Shown here: positions 1-5,582 of the stretch, piece by piece
How positions within the stretch are numbered: the stretch's first letter is position 1
Layout: the number at the start of each line of letters is the position of its first letter
NCBI GenBank assembly: GCA_030635025.1
Contig: DAOVZQ010000187.1
Span: 1 to 5,911 of the forward strand
Direction of reading: 5' to 3'
DNA length: 5,911 nt
Origin: a bacterium
GTDB lineage: Bacteria > Krumholzibacteriota > Krumholzibacteriia > LZORAL124-64-63
Position numbers and translations under genes: made by a program
Notes under the pieces: model-generated
Seen by the model: the letters and a program-made list of their open reading frames with translations, nothing else
What the model was told of the DNA's origin: nothing
Database searches by the model: none

Positions 1-1
1 A

Positions 2-367
2 CTGAACGATGCAGTGGCCGCCTTTAATACCCGACGTTACGAAGACGCCGTGACCCTGACCGCCGTCGGCCTGCGCAACGCCGTGGGACGCGATGAGCTG
101 TTCTGGATGGGGCTGCACGAGGCGTCCCTGGCCTTTTCCGACATCGCCGACAACAAGCTCGCCGATTCCGAGAACAAACTCGTGGCATCCATGGAGAAGC
201 TGCGTCATTTCGGCTATCGCCACCAGAACCTGGAAGTGACCAGCGTCCTGGCCGGCCTGCGACGCGGGCTCGAAGAGGTGCGCGCCGTACGAGACGGCCA
301 ACGCCGCATCTTCGACCTCACACTGCTGCCCCAGATCAAGATGGCGGCCAAGGCCGACAACACCTGA
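2..367 (+). CDS. DUF309-like helical protein, C-terminal part (5' end outside window)
   Basis: The reading frame is open to the left edge (codons from base 2 read LNDAVAAFN...), so the GTG at 14 is not a convincing start; 121 residues are visible before TGA at 365-367. The visible protein is almost entirely helical and has no signal peptide or membrane segment. The pattern of a short helix with FN.(R)RYEDA, then DELFWMGLHEASLAFSDIADNKLADSENKL, then a leucine-spaced helix resembles DUF309, whose members have FN.G.YFEAHEVLE followed by a helix ending in a (G)L..LA.A. signature. The histidine-glutamate pair typical of that family (AHE) is replaced here by AVTLT, so it would be a divergent member. 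DUF309 has no established biochemical function. The gene ends 71 nt before mqnE on the same strand, so co-transcription is possible, but no functional link can be read from the sequence. A TPR-like or other helical-bundle protein is the alternative. Confidence 0.6.
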   Translation: MNDAVAAFNTRRYEDAVTLTAVGLRNAVGRDELFWMGLHEASLAFSDIADNKLADSENKLVASMEKLRHFGYRHQNLEVTSVLAGLRRGLEEVRAVRDGQRRIFDLTLLPQIKMAAKADNT

Positions 368-438
368 TCCCCGTCAACCGACGACATCGCCCGGCGGCCC
401 CTCGCGGCAACCGGGCGCGGCGTCTCCCTGGAGTCGAG

Positions 439-1530
439 ATGATCGCCAAGAGCCACCCCCTGTACGATACGGCGGCCAGGATCGCCGCCGGTGAGCGTCT
501 CGACGAACGCGACGGCCTGCTGCTGGCCGAAAGCGACGACCTGCCCCTGGTGGGCTGGCTCGCCCACACGGTCCGCGAGCGCATGCACGGCGACAAGGTC
601 TACTACAACATCAACCGGCACATCAACCCGACCAACGTCTGCTACGTGGGCTGCGAACTCTGCGCCTACGCCGACGATCCCAACGCGCCCGGCACCTGGT
701 CCTACACGCCAGAGGAATGCGTCGAGATGGCACGGCGCGACTTCATCCCCGGCACCAGCGAATTCCACATCGTCGGTGGCCTGCACCCGCGCTGGAAATT
801 CCCCGTGTACCTGGATATCCTGCGCGCTCTGAAAGACGCCTTCCCTGAGGTGCATCTCAAGGCCTTCACCATGGTGGAGATCGATTTCCTGGCCAAGATC
901 GGCAAGCTGTCGGTCCCCGAAACCATCGCCGCCCTACGCGACGCCGGCCTGGACAGCTGCCCCGGCGGCGGCGCGGAGATCTTCGACGAAACGGTTCGCG
1001 AAAAGATCGCGTCGAAGAAGATGTCGTCCGCGCGTTGGCTCGAGATCGCGGGCCTGGTTCACGAGTCAGGCCTGAAATCGAATTGCACCATGTTGTTCGG
1101 CCACATCGACGAGCCGCGCCACTGGGTCGACCATCTGATCCGCCTGCGCGAGCAGCAGGACCGCAGCGGCGGCTTCCAATGCTTCATTCCGCTGGCCTTT
1201 CATCCAGAGGGCACGAAGTTCGCTGACCTGCCGGGTCCCTCTTTGATGCAGAAACTGAAGGTCATCGCCCTGTCCCGCCTCATGCTCGACAATATCCCTC
1301 ACGTGAAAGCCTACTGGGTGATGCTCGGCCGCGAAGCCGCGCAGCTCGCCCTGCGCTCCGGAGCCAACGACCTCGACGGGACGGTCACCGACGAGCGTGT
1401 GACGTTGGCAGCCGGCGGTAGCGCGGGTCGGGGGATGGGACGCGACGAAATCGTGGCGTATATCCGGGAAGTCGGACTGCGGCCGGTGCTGCGGGATACG
1501 CTTTATAACGAGATTGGGCAGTCGGCCTAG
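439..1530 (+). CDS. mqnE: Aminofutalosine synthase MqnE (radical SAM, menaquinone biosynthesis)
   Basis: This cytoplasmic radical SAM enzyme of the futalosine menaquinone pathway joins the MqnA product 3-[(1-carboxyvinyl)oxy]benzoate to the adenosyl part of S-adenosylmethionine, giving 6-amino-6-deoxyfutalosine. The 363 residues match the usual family length. The [4Fe-4S]-binding CX3CX2C motif is Cys68, Cys72 and Cys75 within HINPTNVCYVGCELCAY. It is followed by the family blocks FHIVGGLHP (109-117), VHLKAFTMVEID (138-149), CPGGGAEIFD (174-183), SNCTMLFGHI (214-223), IPLAFHPEGT (250-259), PHVKAYWVMLG (287-297) and NDLDGTV (310-316). The GGGAEIFD and HIKAYWVMLG-type blocks fit MqnE better than its paralogue MqnC. 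The start is ATG 439, with GGAG at 430-433 five bases upstream. No other menaquinone gene lies in the window, so the pathway genes are dispersed or just outside. It is convergent with the secreted-protein gene, with a 29-nt gap. Confidence 0.93.
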   Translation: MIAKSHPLYDTAARIAAGERLDERDGLLLAESDDLPLVGWLAHTVRERMHGDKVYYNINRHINPTNVCYVGCELCAYADDPNAPGTWSYTPEECVEMARRDFIPGTSEFHIVGGLHPRWKFPVYLDILRALKDAFPEVHLKAFTMVEIDFLAKIGKLSVPETIAALRDAGLDSCPGGGAEIFDETVREKIASKKMSSARWLEIAGLVHESGLKSNCTMLFGHIDEPRHWVDHLIRLREQQDRSGGFQCFIPLAFHPEGTKFADLPGPSLMQKLKVIALSRLMLDNIPHVKAYWVMLGREAAQLALRSGANDLDGTVTDERVTLAAGGSAGRGMGRDEIVAYIREVGLRPVLRDTLYNEIGQSA

Positions 1531-1531
1531 C

Positions 1532-1548
1532 AAACGAATTCATCGTTT
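1532..1548. terminator. Short inverted repeat between convergent genes, possible bidirectional terminator
   Basis: AAACGA (1532-1537) and TCGTTT (1543-1548) form a perfect 6-bp inverted repeat with a 5-nt loop. It sits in the 29-nt gap between the convergent stop codons of mqnE and the secreted-protein gene. The position suits a shared terminator. The stem is short and AT-rich, and no long T tract follows on either strand, so intrinsic termination would be weak. Confidence 0.3.
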
Positions 1549-1559
1549 CGGTCTTGATC

Positions 1560-2984
1560 TCATTTGTTTCCGGTGATCAATCGCTTCGCCAATGCATAGG
1601 GTCCCCAAAATTCACCTGCGTGTGTAAGGAGATTCTCGCCGGAGATCTCGTAACTGCTGCAGATGCCTGCCGTTGCGACATACCCATCGGCTTTGGATGA
1701 GTTCAGGAACAACAGGTAGTCGGTCGCCTCATCCAGTATCGGCGCCATGGCGTACCCGGTGTCGATATCAGAAGTATCGCTGTGGTATAGATGAACTGTC
1801 ATGTGACCTGTCGGCACGGTCCCTTTCAGTAGGTCCAGGACGGTAATGGAGGCCTCCGCCTTTCTATGCCCAACCTTGACGATATTTTCGACAGTGCACA
1901 ACACGATACATTCCGCCTCACTCGCTTGTCGCATGAGATCGCGACCCTCGGTCATCTTATCGACGATTCGCGCCACTTCCGGATACGCCCGTCTTCCTGG
2001 ATCCAATATTGTATCGCCGACGACTTCGAAGAGTCCTGTGTCATAACAGATATGCCGCCCTTCCTTGTTGGATCCGAATACCAGGAACCGGGAGCCGGGA
2101 GGGAAGTCCGCAAAGAACTCCCTGTTGTATGTGACGCAGAGTTCGGGTCGATCCACTTTCGTATCGACGATAAAGCGAGAACCGTAGACGCCCCAATGCG
2201 GATCTTCGATATCGAACTCGATGATGGCCAGGGACTGGACGCCTCCCCGTTCATGGGCATAACACCTATAGATGACGGTGGTGACGAAGCCCGTGAAGCA
2301 GAAATCGGAGGCTGTGAGAAGATGCTCCATGTTACTCAACGATTTGTCTTCATAGTTTGGTCGGGGTGCCGAGTCGCGTAGTGATCCCTCTGTCAGGGAG
2401 AACTTCTTCATGCCCGGGATGACATATGAAGAGAGATCCTCGCCTTGCATCGATGCGGCGGATTCGCAGTTCCCGCCGATGACCGCCTGACCGTTACCCC
2501 CGTCCGCGACGACCGGCGTGAACTCGATTACCGTTCCCGGTCGAGAATGGCTGGTGAAGGACAGTTTCCCGGAGCCGATTGGGGATGGTCGGCGAGGCGG
2601 TCCAAGGCGTATCACGCCACCGCGGGTCGCATAGACGGTCAGCTTCGCCAGTAGAATCCGTTCGCGCCCCGCCAAGGGGGGAGAGGGGATCCCGACCCGC
2701 ATGTCAGGGAATGGACCGACATCGATGCCGTCGCCGTAGTGCTTGTCCACGAATACGGTGATGCCGTCGTCGAACGATAGCGAAGCCTCCCAACCGGCGA
2801 TATCGTCGTCGCAGTCCAGATCGTCGGCGATGATGAACGCATCGATTGGTACTCTCAGGGCGTTGGTGATACACGTGTATTCGCCGAACGGATCGAAGTA
2901 GACGCCGATGGTCGCGGCCCGACCCGATGCGGAGATCGTGAGCATCAGGGCAGTGGCCAGCAGTAGGTGGCGGCATCCAACCAT
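1560..2984 (-). CDS. Secreted protein of unknown function with cohesin-like N-terminal region and two repeated beta domains
   Basis: I do not recognise a named family. The 474 residues begin with a clear Sec signal peptide: Arg5, hydrophobic LLLATALMLTIS (7-18), and likely cleavage after SGRA at Ala23. Residues 24-172 are beta-rich and resemble unnamed cohesin-like surface modules of candidate-phylum bacteria: ATIGVYFD, an acidic stretch DDLDCDDD (54-61), GWEASLSFDDG, a hydrophobic LLAKLTVYAT strand (111-120) and a closing GGNCE (170-174). The C-terminal half seems to contain the same domain twice. Residues 224-328 and 354-452 both run from A-(D/E)-(F/C) through a hydrophobic strand (FCFTGFVTTV; CIVLCTVENIV), a second strand, then RFLVFGSNKEG or DYLLFLNSSKADG, then a glycine-rich turn and an LFEVVGD or SYEISGE strand. 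This is a TIMP/NTR- or OB-like pattern (inference). There is no anchor or C-terminal sorting domain. The start is supported by AGGAG (complement of 2991-2995) six bases upstream. It lies 124 nt downstream of the HNH gene on the same strand, so co-transcription is possible. It appears less GC-rich than mqnE by eye. Confidence 0.8.
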   Translation of the reverse strand: MVGCRHLLLATALMLTISASGRAATIGVYFDPFGEYTCITNALRVPIDAFIIADDLDCDDDIAGWEASLSFDDGITVFVDKHYGDGIDVGPFPDMRVGIPSPPLAGRERILLAKLTVYATRGGVIRLGPPRRPSPIGSGKLSFTSHSRPGTVIEFTPVVADGGNGQAVIGGNCESAASMQGEDLSSYVIPGMKKFSLTEGSLRDSAPRPNYEDKSLSNMEHLLTASDFCFTGFVTTVIYRCYAHERGGVQSLAIIEFDIEDPHWGVYGSRFIVDTKVDRPELCVTYNREFFADFPPGSRFLVFGSNKEGRHICYDTGLFEVVGDTILDPGRRAYPEVARIVDKMTEGRDLMRQASEAECIVLCTVENIVKVGHRKAEASITVLDLLKGTVPTGHMTVHLYHSDTSDIDTGYAMAPILDEATDYLLFLNSSKADGYVATAGICSSYEISGENLLTHAGEFWGPYALAKRLITGNK

Positions 2985-3108
2985 ATTGTTCTCCTGATAA
3001 CGGCAGCAGTCTGCTTGAGGACTTTTTCAGGTGCGATCGGTGATGCTCTGGAGCATACCAGAAACTCGATAGGCCCCACTGTAATTTCCAGAGTCCTGGT
3101 AATGTGAT
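2985..3108. other. Intergenic gap with inverted repeats between HNH gene and secreted-protein gene
   Basis: The 124-nt spacer contains three paired structures. ATGCTC (3043-3048) and GAGCAT (3051-3056) form a tight inverted repeat. TACCAG..ACTC (3056-3067) is matched by GAGT.CTGGTA (3091-3101), ten complementary bases with a small bulge. AGCAG-T-CTGCT (3005-3015) is a palindrome 20 nt before the secreted gene's start. None is followed by a T run on the minus strand, so I do not call a terminator. No convincing -35/-10 pair was found for the secreted gene, and it may rely on transcription from the HNH promoter. Confidence 0.4.
3006..3014. repeat. Palindromic 9-mer GCAGTCTGC, copy 1
   Basis: GCAG-T-CTGC lies 21 nt upstream of the secreted-protein ATG. 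An identical copy is found at 4249-4257 in the HNH/dehydratase divergent region. Both copies are intergenic and near gene starts, which would suit a shared operator, but with only two copies of nine bases chance cannot be excluded. Confidence 0.3.
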
Positions 3109-4125
3109 TCACTCTGTCCGTGTATTGTCTTGGAGGCGCCCCTGCCGATGGACCAACTGATGGCAGCCTGAGCACAGTACCTGAAGGTTGGCTGTCTCGT
3201 TGCTTCCGCCGTGCGACCGTGGACGCCGATGATGGACCTCAAGGAAGCGTGTCCGCTCACATCCATGTGTCTCACACCGATGACCGGCACGGATCAGGGC
3301 GGCTTGGCGTTTCTTGGGCGGGATGGTCGCTCGGTTGGGCCGACCGGGTTCTTGTATAATAGCATCACATTGCACGACCTCGGCCGAAACCGGCTTTGAA
3401 CCGCGATCCGTCCGCACCTCGGCCGCACCACAGATTTTACACGTGTAAACGATGACCTGAAAAGGTGAGCTTGAGACGGTTGCGGTTCCTGAACCGGAGT
3501 CGAGTTTCTCTGCCATATCATTCAGCGCGGTGAGTATCAATTCCGCACGGGTCAGGCCTTGCACCGTCGATCCCTTCCGTGCAGCCCGCTTACGGATCGT
3601 TTCGAGCAAGGCTTCACGACGAGCATATTGCTCAGATGTGTATTTAGTATTCACTGTGATCTGAATATCCAAGGGGGCGGGGTCCGATTGGGACTCTCCG
3701 AGATTCAGCGCCGGCTGCCCAGCCACTTGCGGCGCCTGACGAACCCGCCGCCGCACCGCCCGCACCTTCTGCTCCAGACTCCGACTGCTCGAACACGCGG
3801 CCTCGGCGATCCACTTCCCCTCACTCTCGGGCGTAGCCACCTTGGCCACCTCCCGCGCCTTGGTCCACCCCAACTCACCGGATGCAACCGACCGACGCAA
3901 GCGAGGCAACTCTTCAAGCGCCCCGGCCAATCGAACAAACTGAGAAGTCTTGCTGGGAGTAAAGCTGAGCGCCTCGGCGGCGTAGGCCTGAATCGATGAG
4001 TACCCAAGATCCCGATACAACTTGCGACGGAGGATCTCACCGAAAAGAAGCACGGCGTTCTTTTCAGCCCGTTGCAATTCACTCAGCGCAGCTTCAAGAC
4101 GAGCATGAATATCACTAGCAGACAT
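3109..4125 (-). CDS. HNH endonuclease-like protein with DUF222/13E12-type N-terminal domain
   Basis: The 338-residue protein starts at the ATG at 4125. A strong GGGAGG (complement of 4133-4138) lies seven bases upstream, and the start MSASDIHARLEAAL suits the family. An in-frame ATG at 4206 lacks this support and would lie upstream of the predicted -10. The N-terminal helical region (about 8-130) has the DUF222-like run LGYSSIQAYAAEALSFTPSKTSQFVRLAGALEELP...GELGWTKAREVAKVATPE. A variable linker follows, then CKIC (229-232). The C-terminal HNH nuclease domain is 268-328: zinc cysteines Cys284, Cys289, Cys318 and Cys321, the catalytic-type LEVHHRRPRSHGG (295-307; His298-His299), Asn313 in TANLQVLC, and CHQLVH with His326. 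All expected HNH residues are present, so it appears intact. Such proteins are often multi-copy and poorly characterised; a role in DNA cleavage is inferred from the fold. Expression may be controlled by the leader hairpin that pairs with its ribosome-binding site. Confidence 0.88.
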   Translation of the reverse strand: MSASDIHARLEAALSELQRAEKNAVLLFGEILRRKLYRDLGYSSIQAYAAEALSFTPSKTSQFVRLAGALEELPRLRRSVASGELGWTKAREVAKVATPESEGKWIAEAACSSSRSLEQKVRAVRRRVRQAPQVAGQPALNLGESQSDPAPLDIQITVNTKYTSEQYARREALLETIRKRAARKGSTVQGLTRAELILTALNDMAEKLDSGSGTATVSSSPFQVIVYTCKICGAAEVRTDRGSKPVSAEVVQCDAIIQEPGRPNRATIPPKKRQAALIRAGHRCETHGCERTRFLEVHHRRPRSHGGSNETANLQVLCSGCHQLVHRQGRLQDNTRTE

Positions 4126-4132
4126 AAGCAAA

Positions 4133-4170
4133 CCTCCCAGAAAACGAGCGTTTCGTGGGAGGTCGAAACG
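4133..4170 (-). promoter_or_regulatory. HNH-gene leader with two competing hairpins, one masking the Shine-Dalgarno
   Basis: Reading the minus strand, CGUUUCG (from 4170) and CGAAACG (from 4155) can form a perfect 7-bp stem with ACCUCCCA in the loop. Alternatively CCUCCCA (4162-4156) pairs perfectly with UGGGAGG (4139-4133), which is the gene's Shine-Dalgarno. That stem continues inward by GAAAC/GUUUU after one C-C mismatch, with a GCUC loop. The two folds share bases and exclude one another; the second hides the ribosome-binding site. The pairing is seen directly. Regulation is inferred. As DNA the 30-bp near-palindrome could instead be an operator. Confidence 0.5.
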
Positions 4171-4188
4171 AGTGTTATCGATGGATAT

Positions 4189-4217
4189 AATATAGCTCGG
4201 AAGCACCCGTCGCGCAA
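4189..4217 (-). promoter_or_regulatory. Predicted promoter of the HNH gene
   Basis: On the minus strand, TTGCGC (complement of 4212-4217) and TATATT (complement of 4189-4194) are separated by 17 bases. The -10 matches consensus at five of six positions, but the -35 only at TTG. Initiation near 4182 would give a leader of about 57 nt containing the whole hairpin region before the ATG at 4125. A perfect TATAAT at 4228-4233 on the same strand has no recognisable -35 and is a second possibility. Confidence 0.4.
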
Positions 4218-4248
4218 GGCGTAACTAATTATAAATTAACAAGTTAGG

Positions 4249-4257
4249 GCAGTCTGC
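4249..4257. repeat. Palindromic 9-mer GCAGTCTGC, copy 2
   Basis: This is identical to the copy at 3006-3014. It lies in the divergent region between the HNH gene and the PLP enzyme gene, about 32 nt upstream of the predicted HNH -35 box and next to the AT-rich stretch 4225-4245. Confidence 0.3.
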
Positions 4258-4267
4258 GGGCATAGTC

Positions 4268-4384
4268 TATGCGCCCCGTCACACCGCAAAAAAGACACGC
4301 CCCCCCAACAACCCACAACCAATCTCAACACCCATCAACCCAACCCGAAGAAACGTATCCACAAGCCCACAATATTCACCGCCA
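4268..4384 (+). other. C/A-rich, G-poor tract upstream of the PLP-enzyme gene
   Basis: About 115 bases of the plus strand consist mostly of C and A with very few G, including a run of seven C at 4300-4306 and many CAACC/CAACA/CCAAC units. RNA from it would be nearly unstructured and C-rich, like a Rho utilisation site or an unstructured leader. The frame through it is open and continuous with the downstream gene, but the translation is low-complexity and unlike the enzyme family, so I do not treat it as coding. The rest of the 4126-4502 interval holds the HNH promoter and leader, an AT-rich core, and nothing else I can name. Confidence 0.4.
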
Positions 4385-4502
4385 TGATCAGGTCGACTCT
4401 CCGTGGTCGTTCATATATCATGAACAGACCCCCGCGCTTTCCGATTCCGCAACTTGTCGATCACCACGCACAAGCCCTCTTAAGCCGGAGGCCGGTTCGA
4501 TC

Positions 4503-5468
4503 ATGAAATACGCTGTTACCCTGGACGACATCCGCGCCGCCGCCGACCGTATCGCCGGCGTCGCCCACCGCACCCCCGTTATGACCAGCCGCCTCCTCGA
4601 CGAAATGGCCGGTCGCAAGCTCTTCTTCAAGTGCGAGCACCTCCAGCGCGCCGGCGCTTTCAAGTTCCGCGGTGCCTGGAATTCGGTCAGCCAATTATCC
4701 GATGAAGCCGCGGCCCGGGGCGTCGTCACCCACAGCAGCGGCAATCACGCCCAGGCTCTGGCGCTGGCCGCACAACTCCGCGGCATCCCCGTGCACATCG
4801 TCATGCCCAAAACCGCACCGGCGATCAAGCGCGCGGCGGTGGAGGGTTACGGTGCGCATGTCGTCGAGTGCAAACCGACCCTCGAAGCCCGCGAGACAAC
4901 AGTGCAACAAGTTCTCGAAGAGACCGGCGCCGTTTTAATCCACCCTTACGATTACGCGCCGACCATCGCCGGCCAAGGCACCGTCGCACTCGAACTGCTG
5001 GAGGATGTCCCCGATCTCGATGCGGTGATCGCGCCGGTGGGCGGGGGCGGCCTGATGTCCGGCACCTGCATAGCGGCGCGCGGGATAAACCCGAAGATCC
5101 GTCTCTTCGGTGCGGAGCCTACCGGGGCCGACGATGCGGCGCGCTCCCTGGCGGCGGGGGTGTTGCTTCCGCAGACCGGTCCCGACACCCTGGCCGACGG
5201 CCTCTTGACCAGCCTCGGCGAGTTGACCTGGCCCATCCTGCGCGATCACCTGGAATCCATTATCACCATGCGGGAAGACAAGATAACGGAGACCATGCGT
5301 CTTGTGTGGACCCGCATGAAACAGCTGATTGAGCCCAGTTCGGCGGTACCTGTGGCGGCGGTGCTTTCAGAAGACTTCAAGGCTCTGGAGGGACTGGGAC
5401 GTGTCGGCATCATTATTTCGGGCGGCAATGTCGATATGACCAACCTGTTGCGGCGCGGAGCCCTGTGA
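4503..5468 (+). CDS. PLP-dependent serine/threonine dehydratase or serine racemase (fold type II)
   Basis: The enzyme deaminates L-serine or L-threonine to the 2-oxo acid, or racemises serine, using pyridoxal phosphate in the cytoplasm. At 321 residues it is the short form without the regulatory C-terminal domain of biosynthetic IlvA. The PLP lysine is Lys54 in AGAFKFRGA; the substrate/carboxylate loop is HSSGNHAQA (77-85); the phosphate-binding tetraglycine is VGGGGLMSG (179-187); and SGGNVD (307-312) holds the pyridine-N contact. Glu205, Ala209 and Asp211 (GAEPTGADDAA) match the divalent-metal site of mammalian serine racemase, and TWPILRDHLESI...LVWTRMKQLIEPSSAV also closely follows that subgroup. 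Sequence alone does not separate racemase from dehydratase. The start at ATG 4503 is chosen because homology begins at MKYAVTLDDI and GGAGG (4487-4491) lies 11 bases upstream; the in-frame ATG 4269 would add 78 unrelated low-complexity residues. It is divergent from the HNH gene. Confidence 0.92.
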   Translation: MKYAVTLDDIRAAADRIAGVAHRTPVMTSRLLDEMAGRKLFFKCEHLQRAGAFKFRGAWNSVSQLSDEAAARGVVTHSSGNHAQALALAAQLRGIPVHIVMPKTAPAIKRAAVEGYGAHVVECKPTLEARETTVQQVLEETGAVLIHPYDYAPTIAGQGTVALELLEDVPDLDAVIAPVGGGGLMSGTCIAARGINPKIRLFGAEPTGADDAARSLAAGVLLPQTGPDTLADGLLTSLGELTWPILRDHLESIITMREDKITETMRLVWTRMKQLIEPSSAVPVAAVLSEDFKALEGLGRVGIIISGGNVDMTNLLRRGAL

Positions 5469-5498
5469 GCGAAACGCGCCGAGTTGTGTTGTAAAGGG

Positions 5499-5528
5499 TT
5501 GCGATCCACGGGGGGCCTTTTCTATCAT
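5499..5528 (+). promoter_or_regulatory. Predicted promoter for the PHP-domain gene
   Basis: TTGCGA (5499-5504) and TATCAT (5523-5528) are 18 bases apart, matching consensus at four and five of six positions. They lie in the 114-nt gap after the PLP enzyme. A perfect 8-bp palindrome TTAGCTAA (5532-5539) covers the expected start point and could bind a regulator. No good intrinsic terminator was seen for the upstream gene in this gap. Confidence 0.4.
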
Positions 5529-5582
5529 GGGTTAGCTAATCGCGCTGCCCCAAATTCTCTTTTCAGGGATCGTCACCAGGCC

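Noticed and set aside
214..855. Long minus-strand ORF antisense to mqnE and the upstream gene
   Set aside because: It is a shadow of the GC-rich third-position pattern of mqnE; the translation has no recognisable domain and the forward gene is certain.
1866..2381. Plus-strand ORF of 171 codons opposite the secreted-protein gene
   Set aside because: The opposite strand has a signal peptide, a good ribosome-binding site and a longer continuous frame; this one shows no domain.
4126..4206. In-frame upstream ATG at 4206 that would extend the HNH protein by 27 residues
   Set aside because: It lies upstream of the best -10 box, lacks a Shine-Dalgarno, and the added residues are largely the translated hairpin; the ATG at 4125 has GGGAGG at ideal spacing.
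4236..4266. TTAACA (4236-4241) followed by CATAGT (4261-4266) as a plus-strand promoter for the PLP enzyme
   Set aside because: The spacing is 19 and the -10 matches only four of six positions; too weak to list.
4269..4502. In-frame upstream ATG at 4269 extending the PLP enzyme by 78 residues
   Set aside because: The extension is low-complexity (Pro/His/Gln/Thr-rich), has no ribosome-binding site and is unlike the family N-terminus, which begins at the ATG at 4503.
987..5476. Recurrence of the heptamer CGAAACG/CGTTTCG (987, 1544, 3598, 4149, 4164, 5470)
   Set aside because: Six copies is above naive expectation, but two are inside coding sequence and the spacing and orientation show no pattern; only the pair in the HNH leader has a structural explanation.
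5492..5521. AAAGG...CCTTTT as an intrinsic terminator after the PLP enzyme
   Set aside because: It has only a five-base stem with a large loop and a four-base T run.
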